Assembly: GCA_010909165.1 (NCBI GenBank)
Contig: MU008161.1
Span: forward strand, 1,240,001-1,304,000
DNA: 64,000 nt
Direction: 5' to 3'
DNA from: Anthoceros angustus
Taxonomy: Eukaryota; Streptophyta; Anthocerotopsida; Anthocerotales; Anthocerotaceae
The notes beneath the pieces were generated by a model. It was given only the letters and a program-made list of their open reading frames with translations. It was not told the origin of the DNA and searched no databases. Below are positions 53,073 to 63,072 of this stretch, piece by piece (positions within the stretch are counted from its first letter, which is position 1; each line of letters opens with the position of its first letter). Position numbers and translations under genes: made by a program.

Positions 53073-53875
53073 ATATCAAAATTAATAAAATAATACTACA
53101 TAATAATAAATGTAATATGAAGAAAATATCAAGCACTCAATACAAACAGACACAAGTAGACATAGACTTGGTTGCCCTTCATACAAAGCAGTTGGGAGAA
53201 GGAAAAAGCTTGGTTCTAAAGAGCGGGCTGGCGAAAGGAAGCGACGGGCGGGGCCGATTTGCCCTGGCTGTCCAACGGGTGTTCCTAAACCGGGCACTAA
53301 AGTAATGGGGAAAAGGCATGCACACAAATAACAAGTCTGACACCTTTTTTACTCTCGCGCGCGCCACGGCTCCGTCCGGTGCCCGCTATATACGGAAATC
53401 TTACGATGGAGGCACAACTCAATGTAAGTAGGCCTTGAGAACCAGGAACCGGCGAACGGGGGTCAGCGTCCGTCCCGGTGCAGTATCCAGATTGTCTCGT
53501 TACATTCCTGCTTCTGTTACCTACAGCAAGGCTGCTTTGTAACAAGGGGCCTCCACAGTAGACTGCACTGCCCGCAAGTTCCTGATGTAAGGAGCCAAAC
53601 TACCACTCTGACAATGTGATGAAGTTACCATAAGGGGTGTCTACTTCGAAAGGTGACAACAAAGTCTGTGGCACAGGATGACTGGGCGGACTCAACAACG
53701 GCTTACGACATTCATGCTCACCATAATCCATTACCCAAAGACCCAGCTCTCTCCTGTTCAGTCTGCTCCACTCAAGATTGTGAAGAAAAATACGAGGACA
53801 GGCAGATTCTCAGTAGCATGAGATGGTCAAGCCAACGGAGAAAGACCTACAGGCACAGGCTGTATCTTTTGAGCC
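53073..53875. other. intergenic, no gene recognised
   Basis: Short frames on both strands without recognisable content. Ends at the stop codon of the minus-strand GNAT gene. Confidence 0.35.
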
Positions 53876-55934
53876 TCAAACCTGTTCTACTAGTCTCTTT
53901 GAATATAAGTAGGAGTCAGAACTCTCAGTTCCTCTAAAGAAGTTACGTAATCTTTCCTTGATGGTGAAACCGAGTCTCTCACAGAAAGCCATAGCCGCTT
54001 GGTTGTTGGTTGGAACATATAGATAAGCTTCCACAACCCCAAACTTCTGCTGAGCGAAGTCCATACAGTGCTTGACCAGTTGGGATCCTGTCGCATCACA
54101 TTTATCCAGGGCCTTTTGAAGTTAGCCAGCATGCTAACAACCCGGAAAGGTCTACAAGATTGAGCTCACATGAGTCGTGAAGTACCAATTGTTTGTCTCC
54201 GATAAGCTGGGGAAATATGGACGGACTGGATGTAGAGGTGGAGCCAGTGATCCTTCTTTTTCACAACCTGGCAAAGAACTGATCCCGCCACGTTTGTTCC
54301 ATCGCCCGCATCCTTCTGGAACTCGGCTACAACTTGGACAGGCTCCAGCAACTCCTGATTGATATTTTCAAGGCTGGTTGCAGTCGTTGTCCCGGATGAC
54401 TGATCTGTGTCAGTATCTTCCTCTTCATCCTCTGAAGTCAACCATCTTCCGTCTGCAGGTATTCAGTGACATGTCAGCACACTGATCGGAAGCAACCGTC
54501 ACAGACAGCATCCGAACAACGCACCAGTATGGACAGGAGGAGCTGACCAGGTTGAGGTTTCTTCGAGAATACATAGCAATCTGAACTGTAGAAATGTTTG
54601 TGACTTCTTGTGTAATAATCCCGAATCCTCTCTGTGATGGTGAAACCGGATTTCTCACAGAAGGCTATAGCTCTAGTATCGTTGGTTGGCACATGCATGT
54701 GAGCTTCCACAATTTGATGATCCCCAGAAGCAGCCTCCAGACAGCTCTCCATGAGCGACGTGCCTGAAAAAATGACAGTTAGCCCTGGAGATGATCATCA
54801 CTTCACTGGGCAACATGCACGAACAAAGGGTGCCGACTTGGAATCTAGGAACAGCAGCAGGTTCAAAGCATCGAGTTACCAACTCCTCGTCTTTGATATC
54901 CCGGACCAACAGTCAAGGACTTGATATACAGGTGCAACCCATCATTCTTCCTCTGAACCTGACCTACAATCGACCCGGCCAAGATATCACCATCACGAGC
55001 TTCCTTCTCGTATTCTGCAATCAAAGAGCTCCCAGACTGCGCCGACTCCTTGACATCACCCGGATCTGCATGCTCCGTTCCACATATTAGAACCGGAGAT
55101 AGTTGCCCGCACCCTGAAGCTTTCACAAACATGACAGATATGAAGTAGGGCCAGCGGATGCAAACAATGGGCATTGCAGTGCCAACCCGACTGTATTCTC
55201 TTCTGGAGTACGTAACAATCCGGAGCTTCAGTCCTGTTGTAAAATTTCCGTAGCCGTTCTGAGATTGTGAAACCATGCTTTTCACAAAAGCTACAGCCTC
55301 AGCATCGTCGGTGGGCAGAAGTAAGTATGCTTCGACAACATTGTACTCTCGCGCAGCAACCTCCAGGACGTCCTTTATCAGCGAAGAACCTACCAAAATG
55401 GTGCAGCGTTGTTCAACACAATGTCACAATCTCTGAAACAGGTTGTGACTGTCAGTGATAACCTACCAAATCCCTGCCTTCGATGGGCGGGGTCGACTGT
55501 CAAAGACTTGATGTACAGCACCTGCGACCCATTCTTTCTCCTCTCAACCTGAGCAGCAATTGTTCCCGCCAACGCCTCATCCTGATGTGCAACCTTCTCG
55601 AATTCCACAACAACAACAGTTTCAGGCTCCAACAAATCCTGAGCTGCAGATGCCCTGCTCGCTATCACAGAAGAAGTTGCAATTCCTCGATCTACCGCCT
55701 TCCAAGCTGTGCAGACGTCACCACCTGCACCATAATCGGCACCTGCACGGTTGCTCTGTGAGAACCTGGATGAGAATCCGACCGAGCAATGCAATGCGAA
55801 CTCCAGCAGCCTTCCAAAACTGTACCTGCTGGAAGCCTGGCCAATGATCGAGATGCTGCCGACAGTCTGAAAATGGATTCCGATTGTCTCCGACACAATT
55901 GAGATGCCAGGGCAGTACCTGCCCGCCTCAACAT
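53876..55934 (-). CDS. three-module NAA50-like GNAT N-acetyltransferase, complete copy
   Basis: Minus-strand exons 55934-55467, 55389-55187, 55065-54880, 54763-54548, 54452-54186, 54087-53876; the introns between them are all phase 1. About 495 residues. The N-terminus (MLRRAGTALASQLCRRQSES) looks like an organelle presequence; a weak 65-bp intron or lost base within exon 1 is needed to join it to the rest. Three homologous modules follow, each encoded by two exons split at the same Gly: strand ALAGTIAAQVERRK, LYIKSLTVDPAHRRQGFG (acetyl-CoA loop), then VVEAYLLLPTDDAEAVAF and a DCYVLQKR-like end. This module resembles NAA50 (RRLGIG, DAHVLQKN). Acetyl-CoA loops are RRQGFG, RRGVG and RRQTIG; the third departs most from the consensus. 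One T is missing at 55286-55289 in module 1. Whether it acetylates N-termini is inferred. Confidence 0.75.
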
Positions 55935-56074
55935 CCTCTCCGTCCTCCAAACTCCTCACCTGCTCAGCATCAGACGCTCAGCTCAATCCTTAAACCTAAA
56001 ACCCTAGGTCTGTCCAGGTCTGGACCAGGCCCGTATCGCACGCCGATCTCGGAGCTGGTAGCTGAAAGGGGAAC
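55935..56074. promoter_or_regulatory. bidirectional promoter of GNAT and MurG, copy 1
   Basis: Only about 140 bases separate the divergent start codons. An ACCCTA-type telo-box-like word (AAACCCTAGG, about 55999-56008) lies in the middle, a motif often found in promoters of plant translation and housekeeping genes. The same interval recurs at about 58529-58667. Confidence 0.5.
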
Positions 56075-56870
56075 ATGACGAGGTTTCTCAATGGCAGCCT
56101 CTTGCACTTGTATTCGCCTCATACTGACTGTCTCAGGAGGCCATTGTTTCCAGCCAGAAGAGCCGGCAGGTGTGTTGCTATCAACGTGACGGCATGCTGT
56201 GACGGGGCGGGGCGGTTGAGAGTGCTGTTCGCAGCTGGGGGGACAGGCGGGCATGTCTACCCAGCCATCGCCATCGCTGATGAGATGTGCAGGCTGGCGC
56301 CCGGGGCCGACATCCGTTTCGTGGGCACCAAGGATCGGATGGAGTGGGCAGCTGTGCCTCGGGCAGGATACGTCATTCAATCCATCCCGGCAGTGGGCAT
56401 CCGGCGGCCTTTCTGGTCTCCCTCCAATCTGCTGCTTCCCGGAAGGCTCCTCTATTCCATCGTGCAGTGCTGGAGAATTCTGCGCGCTTTCAGACCACAC
56501 CTTGTGGTGGGCACAGGAGGGTACGTGGCAGGCCCTGTGTGCTTAGTCGCGGCAGTGACAGGCTGCCCTGTGGCAATTCAGGAGCAGAATGCGTATGCCG
56601 GCATCACCAACCGCATTCTTGGCAGATTGTGAAAGTGGTGTTCCTGGCTTTTGTTGCTGCAATCGCCTTCTTTCCGAGGACAAATGCCGTGTTCGAGGAA
56701 ATCCCACGAGGGCGGCCCTTCGAACACAGACTCCCAAGCACGAAGCTGTCCAGTTTTCACAGGCGGAGCTGTGGGCAGCCCTGCTGGTGGGCTTGAGGTG
56801 GAGGAAGGCAAGGTGGGCAAGGTTGTGCTGGTGCTCGGTGGCTCTCTGGGGGCCCGGCCCATAAACCTGG
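56075..56870 (+). pseudogene. MurG, copy 1, truncated by the tandem duplication
   Basis: Starts [17 protein letters not shown] and reads intact through the MurG signature [44 protein letters not shown] and [18 protein letters not shown] up to 56632. There a T is missing relative to copy 2, and a C is missing at about 56676. At 56864 the gene stops at the duplication junction and runs into antisense GNAT sequence, so the C-terminal UDP-GlcNAc-binding domain is absent. It cannot make a working enzyme. Confidence 0.85.
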
Positions 56871-58528
56871 CAAAAGAACTGATCCCGCCACGTTTGTTCC
56901 ATCGCCCGCATCCTTCTGGAACTCGGCTACAACTTGGACAGGCTCCAGCAACTCCTGATTGATATTTTCAAGGCTGGTTGCAGTCGTTGTCCCGGATGAC
57001 TGATCTGTGTCAGTATCTTCCTCTTCATCCTCTGAAGTCAACCATCTTCCGTCTGCAGGTATTCAGTGACATGTCAGCACACTGATCGGAAGCAACCGTC
57101 ACAGACAGCATCCGAACAACGCACCAGTATGGACAGGAGGAGCTGACCAGGTTGAGGTTTCTTCGAGAATACATAGCAATCTGAACTGTAGAAATGTTTG
57201 TGACTTCTTGTGTAATAATCCCGAATCCTCTCTGTGATGGTGAAACCGGATTTCTCACAGAAGGCTATAGCTCTAGTATCGTTGGTTGGCACATGCATGT
57301 GAGCTTCCACAATTTGATGATCCCCAGAAGCAGCCTCCAGACAGCTCTCCATGAGCGACGTGCCTGAAAATGACAGTTAGCCCTGGAGATGATCATCACT
57401 TCACTGGGCAACATGCACGAACAAAGGGTGCCGACTTGGAATCTAGGAACAGCAGCAGGTTCAAAGCATCGAGTTACCAACTCCTCGTCTTTGATATCCC
57501 GGACCAACAGTCAAGGACTTGATATACAGGTGCAACCCATCATTCTTCCTCTGAACCTGACCTACAATCGACCCGGCCAAGATATCACCATCACGAGCTT
57601 CCTTCTCGTATTCTGCAATCAAAGAGCTCCCAGACTGCGCCGACTCCTTGACATCACCCGGATCTGCATGCTCCGTTCCACATATTAGAACCGGAGATAG
57701 TTGCCCGCACCCTGAAGCTTTCACAAACATGACAGATATGAAGTAGGGCCAGCGGATGCAAACAATGGGCATTGCAGTGCCAACCCGACTGTATTCTCTT
57801 CTGGAGTACGTAACAATCCGGAGCTTCAGTCCTGTTGTAAAATTTCCGTAGCCGTTCTGAGATTGTGAAACCATGCTTTTCACAAAAGCTACAGCCTCAG
57901 CATCGTCGGTGGGCAGAAGTAAGTATGCTTCGACAACATTGTACTCTCGCGCAGCAACCTCCAGGACGTCCTTTATCAGCGAAGAACCTACCAAAATGGT
58001 GCAGCGTTGTTCAACACAATGTCACAATCTCTGAAACAGGTTGTGACTGTCAGTGATAACCTACCAAATCCCTGCCTTCGATGGGCGGGGTCGACTGTCA
58101 AAGACTTGATGTACAGCACCTGCGACCCATTCTCCTCTCAACCTGAGCAGCAATTGTTCCCGCCAACGCCTCATCCTGATGTGCAACCTTCTCGAATTCC
58201 ACAACAACAACAGTTTCAGGCTCCAACAAATCCTGAGCTGCAGATGCCCTGCTCGCTATCACAGAAGAAGTTGCAATTCCTCGATCTACCGCCTTCCAAG
58301 CTGTGCAGACGTCACCACCTGCACCATAATCGGCACCTGCACGGTTGCTCTGTGAGAACCTGGATGAGAATCCGACCGAGCAATGCAATGCGAACTCCAG
58401 CAGCCTTCCAAAACTGTACCTGCTGGAAGCCTGGCCAATGATCGAGATGCTGCCGACAGTCTGAAAATGGATTCCGATTGTCTCCGACACAATTGAGATG
58501 CCAGGGCAGTACCTGCCCGCCTCAACAT
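56870..58528 (-). pseudogene. three-module GNAT gene, copy 2, truncated and frameshifted
   Basis: Same exon order as 53876-55934, but it starts at 58528 and breaks off inside the fifth exon at the duplication junction, so it lacks the last GNAT half-module. Exon 1 also has a 4-bp loss (TTCTTTCTCC reduced to TTCTCC at about 58131), which shifts the frame before the first acetyl-CoA loop. The missing T of module 1 is shared (57884-57887), so it preceded the duplication or is a systematic error. Confidence 0.85.
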
Positions 58529-58667
58529 CCTCTCCGTCCTCCAAACTCCTCACCTGCTCAGCATCAGACGCTCAGCTCAATCCTTAAACCTAAAACCCTA
58601 GGTCTGTCCAGGTCTGGACCAGGCCCGTATCGCACGCCGATCTCGGAGCTGGTAGCTGAAAGGGAAC

Positions 58668-60312
58668 ATGACGAGGTTTCTCAATGGCAGCCTCTTGCAC
58701 TTGTATTCGCCTCATACTGACTGTCTCAGGAGGCCATTGTTTCCAGCCAGAAGAGCCGGCAGGTGTGTTGCTATCAACGTGACGGCATGCTGTGACGGGC
58801 GGGGCGGTTGAGAGTGCTGTTCGCAGCTGGGGGACAGGCGGGCATGTCTACCCAGCCATCGCCATCGCTGATGAGATGTGCAGGCTGGCGCCAGGGCCGA
58901 CATCCGTTTCGTGGGCACCAAGGATCGGATGGAGTGGGCAGCTGTGCCTCGGGCAGGATACGTCATTCAATCCATCCCGGCAGTGGGCATCCGGCGGCCT
59001 TTCTGGTCTCCCTCCAATCTGCTGCTTCCCGGAAGGCTCCTCTATTCCATCGTGCAGTGCTGGAGAATTCTGCGCGCTTTCAGACCACACCTTGTGGTGG
59101 GCACAGGAGGGTACGTGGCAGGCCCTGTGTGCTTAGTCGCGGCAGTGACAGGCTGCCCTGTGGCAATTCAGGAGCAGAATGCGTATGCCGGCATCACCAA
59201 CCGCATTCTTGGCAGATTTGTGAAAGTGGTGTTCCTGGCTTTTGTTGCTGCAATCGCCTTCTTTCCCGAGGACAAATGCCGTGTTCGAGGAAATCCCACG
59301 AGGGCGGCCCTTCGAACACAGACTCCCAAGCACGAAGCTGTCCAGTTTTTCACAGGCGGAGCTGTGGGTAGCCCTGCTGGTGGGCTTGAGGTGGAGGAAG
59401 GCAAGGTGGGCAAGGTTGTGCTGGTGCTCGGTGGCTCTCTGGGGGCCCGGCCCATAAACCTGGCAGTGGCAGGCATGGCAAGGCACTTGCTGGCTGCGCA
59501 TGCAGGAGTGTGCATAATATGGCAGACTGGACCAAAGCATTTTGACGACATGTTGAGTTTGGTTGAGAGGCATCCTCGCCTGGCGGTCTTCCCGTAAGTA
59601 ACCAACACTGTCTCAGATGATGACATGACTTGATGAAATGTTCTCTCTCGTCGTCGTCTCATCCAAGCTGGGCACTGAGACCTCTATAACCTTCAGGGCG
59701 TCGCACCCAGGTACCTGGATCGCATGGATTTAGCATACGCAGCAGCAGATCTTGTTGTGGCCCGTGCCGGTGCCATAACCTGCAGTGAACTTCTCGTGAC
59801 GGCAAAGCCAAGCATCCTGGTACACCATTATACACTCGGTCTCCAAGCTTTTGGCGAGGAACAGGGAAGACTCATTATCTGTGAGAAAATATCTGTTTCT
59901 GATCGCAGCCTTTGTCTGTCTCTTAACAGATCCCTTCCCCTACTGTCGCGGAGAATCATCAGATGAAGAATGCAGTGGCTATGGTGGCAGCTGGAGCGGC
60001 TAAGCTTTTGCCGGAAACGGAACTGGATCCATACGTCTTGGCCGCTTTGATACTCGACTCTCTAGGTACGAGCTTAGAATCGCTCTTGTCTAAACCCGTT
60101 CACGCCTGTATGCACCGAGCACGTCAAGACTACTTTCGTCCGTCTCCAATTTAACCTTCTGGTCTGGTCATTTCCCAGAGGATGAAACTGGACTGAGAGC
60201 AATGGTGGAGAAGGCAGGGAATGCGTCTGCTCCAAATGCTGCAGCAGTTATAGCTGAGGAGGCACTTTCTCTTGCTGGGTTTTCGCTCAGGACGCAAATG
60301 CATAACCAGTGA
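58668..60312 (+). CDS. MURG: MurG: UDP-GlcNAc:lipid I N-acetylglucosaminyltransferase, plastid-type, complete copy
   Basis: Exons 58668-59593, 59711-59819, 59930-60065, 60179-60312, phases consistent. About 434 residues: presequence (about 1-45), N-domain with GGTGGH (broken here by run-length differences from copy 1 at about 58798, 58830 and 58894, net three bases), [10 protein letters not shown] and [10 protein letters not shown]-domain with [37 protein letters not shown] (donor-sugar site) and [15 protein letters not shown]. MurG transfers GlcNAc from UDP-GlcNAc to undecaprenyl-PP-MurNAc-pentapeptide (lipid I) to make lipid II. In plants with chloroplast peptidoglycan it would act at the plastid inner membrane. 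It shares a short divergent promoter with the GNAT copy upstream. Confidence 0.9.
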
Positions 60313-61176
60313 AATATGGCGATATTTCAAGTACATAGGTGACCTTACCAGATCCCCAGCTCACCATTTCAGCGGGTGGCTTGCCATGCCGAGATAGATT
60401 ATGCCGATATAACAAGGCCGCTCGTAGATCACAGCATTTCTGATAGTGTGTTAGGCGGTGAGGAGGAATTTTTTTTGACACAAGTAACACGGCAGCCGAA
60501 GTTCAAAACAGGTGTTTCTTGCTTGTGCTTTTCATCTTCGCTGAACCTCACTTTGAATACAATTTTCCGTGACTGATGATTTCCACTTCTCCAGCGGGCG
60601 CCGAAGAGAATGCTCTTACGCAAACGAGTTACTGAACTCTCAGAACTTGAATGGTAGACCTGATCCGGTCGGCAGGGAGGCTGACGCAAAGGAATCTCCA
60701 AACCCAAAGGGTTCCGCCAGCGGTTTCTCTCGAGGTCCACGATCGAAATGAGGTTCCTCCCCTGTAGCCATCATCATCATCGTATGGCACAAAATCCTCT
60801 GGTGCTGGTTCTTCTTGTTCCCCTTCATCATCTGACAAGGGACGCTGCTGCAGACCCACATGTGAGCCTCTTACCCCCCGCCTCCTTCCACTCCGTACTT
60901 TTGCTACTTCTTCCCCCTCATCCCACTCACCAAAAACTGCACGGGCTTTCGTCCCATGGCAGTCTTGAAATCACTCCCGTGACTGTCTCGAGCCGACTTA
61001 GGGTTTTGGTGTCGGGAAGTGCCAATATTGTACATACATATGTGCATCCTTGTAACCCTGAGTTGATTCTGTCCCCGCTTCTGGACATATGAGTTGAGTC
61101 TTGCTGAGGAGACGTGGAATACTCCTGCCAGGCGCATGTGATTTGTATCGACATCCACTGAGGCCACGTCTTTCGA

Positions 61177-61177
<1 letters not shown>
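60313..61177. other. intergenic; possible minus-strand coding fragment
   Basis: A minus-strand frame at 60629-60859 begins with an acidic stretch (SDDEGEQEEPAPEDFVPYDD) and turns Arg/Trp-rich. It may be an exon of an unrecognised gene but has no clear splice partners. Otherwise MurG 3' flank. Confidence 0.3.
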
Positions 61178-61207
<30 letters not shown>

Positions 61208-61236
61208 AAGAAGAAGAAGAAGAAGAAGAAGAAGAA
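61178..61236. repeat. AAG/GAA microsatellite, about 19 units
   Basis: Uninterrupted AAG run directly before the F-box coding frame. The 11-bp word CTTTCGATAAG flanks it on both sides (61170-61180 and 61245-61255). The tract is in frame with the F-box ORF and would encode about 19 lysines if translated. Confidence 0.95.
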
Positions 61237-62379
61237 TTGTAGTGCTTTCGATAAGCTGTCCCAGGACCTATGGAGACTGATTTCCTGTCGCGTGCCGCAT
61301 GTCAGCCGCCTTCAATGCCTGTGTGTTTCTCAGAAGTGGTACCACTTTCTGATGGAGCTGGAGGACGACCTGAAGGAGGCCAACCCAGGCTCCCCACAAC
61401 TTTTGATCCTGGAGGAGAAATGGGACGAAGAGGATTGCGGGGCTGAAGAGGATTGCGGGCTGAAGAGGATTGCGAGGAGGAGAATCGCTCCAGTGGTCAG
61501 CCTTGCACCTCGCCTCGGAAAAGACGAGGAGGATGAAGCTGTCGTGGCCCCCTGGCTGGGACCCGGCTGTGCATGGTTGCATCCAAGGAGGGGGGCAGTC
61601 GGGTGTGGTGGCCCTGTGGGACTGTAAGGCGTCACAGTACTGGGTAGGCAGCCCGGTGCATGACAAGTGGGAAAAGGTTCCAGGAGTGGATGGGTCTCAG
61701 GGTTTGCCATTTCACCGGCGAGGTTTTCACTTCATTCCAGAGGAGCGCCGGAGGAAGAGATGGTTTTATTCGACACCAGCGGTGCCCTGCATCAAACGTG
61801 CTCGGGATACTACCTAGCGCTCAGTTCTACCCCATAGTCCAGTTTTAACTGAACGAAACGCATGAGCGATGGCCTGTGCATGACAGGAACTTTGCGGATT
61901 GGGTCATCCAAGTTTATTCGTCCCGATCCAGGTCATGGAAGATTCTGGCAGAGCCAGCTCCTGTATTCAGACCCCTTATCCACTCCTGCGTGTCGGGCAA
62001 CAGCGTCTACTTCTTGGCCGCTCGAGAATCACAGGATTATGGTGAACCATTCTGCTATATTGATGAGAAATTGCCCCTTTCCGTGGCGGTGTGGGTCTAC
62101 CATTTGGACATAGGCGTTCTGTCTCTTAAGTTGGATTGGGTATTTGAGAACGATGAAATTGCGATGTTCTGGAGGTCAATGCAGCTCCGTGTGACCAAAG
62201 GTGGCGCTGTTAGCTTCATCTTCTTAGGTTTTCCAAGGTACGCAAGTACCGGTGACTTGAGTCTCTACAAGCTCGGCCCCCTAGACCCCTCACGGAATTG
62301 CTTCTGGGATGTTAAGAAGCAGATTGAGCTTGATGGTCGTTGGGTTTTGCGGAATCGTGGTCGTGCTTGCTTGGATTGA
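61235..62379 (+). CDS. F-box protein with beta-propeller-like C-terminus, frame interrupted
   Basis: The frame after the AAG run reads DKLSQDLWRLISCRV and QCLCVSQKWYHFL, an F-box. A Glu-rich linker follows. From about 61500 coding-like sequence shifts frame twice (SGVVALWDCKASQYWVGSP; then from 61876 FADWVIQVYSSRSRSWKILA, SVYFLAARES and RYASTGDLSLY to the stop 62377-62379), typical of the F-box-associated/kelch-like region of plant SCF substrate adaptors. No good start codon is seen: a TGA lies in frame shortly before the AAG tract. Either a pseudogene, a gene with an unseen 5' exon and assembly errors, or both. SCF complexes of this kind select proteins for ubiquitination. Confidence 0.6.
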
Positions 62380-62635
62380 GGCTGAGTGGCGTGAAGTGAG
62401 TGACTGATAGTGGGTTTTTGTGGTTTTTTTTTGTGTTTAGCAGATTGGCGATGGTGGGTTTCCTCTTGAGCCTGAGGAGGTAGAGAAGGTGCAAGAGAGG
62501 TTGATCTCTGGCTGGCAGGACAGATGTGGAGGACTGTTCACGTGACATTCCTTTTGCAGTGGTGAGAGCAGCTGGACGGTGCTGTGGTTTGCTGTGAGGG
62601 GATCTGATGAATGATGGGAGCTGCAAGGGGATAAC

Positions 62636-63072
62636 ATGTACAGGTTATGGGTCACAAGGGGTGACGGCAACCTGGAGTTAGAATCCTACACCTTCCTGAG
62701 TGTCCTGTATGCTGGGACTTACTCTCAGAAGAAAAGAACGTTCCTTTGGTGCTCCACTGTGGCCACACATTATGTAGAGGCTGCACGGAGCAGCTGGTTA
62801 TGACAGGCTCCAGCCCGGGGAAGAAGGCCTTGCAGTGCTCTGAATGCCGGTTGTGGTCTTTGTGGTCTGGCAACCTACCTAAGACCTCATGCTTCTTCGC
62901 GCTCTCAGCTGTGCTGTGCCAGCAGAGGCTGAGCACCCTTCGCATGGCTCTGCACGGAAGGACATGGAGACTGCATGACCATGCAGACATTGGCAGTGGC
63001 AGTGACTCGGGGACCATGAAGACATGGCTTTCCGGCATCCTATTAGAGAGGTATGGACAGTTGCAAGGCTGA
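62636..63072 (+). CDS. RING-HC finger protein (E3 ubiquitin ligase type)
   Basis: About 145 residues. From ATG 62636 (MYRLWVTRGDGNLELESYTF) the frame fits the RING only if one G is added at 62698 (TTCCTG then AG), restoring the conserved ESYTFLECPVCWD. The RING continues LVLHCGHTLCRGCTEQLV and ALQCSEC, the C3HC4 ligand pattern, then NLPKTSCFFALSAV, which fits the plant RING group with ESYTF...CPVCW. Truncated relative to relatives of 200+ residues; upstream exons are possible. Function as an E3 ligase is inferred from the domain. Confidence 0.75.

Larger units (their letters stand above)
54265..59465. repeat. 2.6-kb tandem duplication, two nearly identical copies
   Basis: Copy 1 is 54265-56863 and copy 2 is 56864-59456. 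The word AACCTGGCA occurs at the left edge (54265-54273), at the junction (56864-56872) and at the right edge (59457-59465), a 9-bp microhomology. The copies contain most of the minus-strand GNAT gene, the shared upstream region and the first 0.8 kb of MurG. They differ almost only by run length (for example AAAAAA/AAAA at 54767, GGGGGG/GGGGG in MurG) plus a 4-bp loss in GNAT exon 1 of copy 2. Confidence 0.95.
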
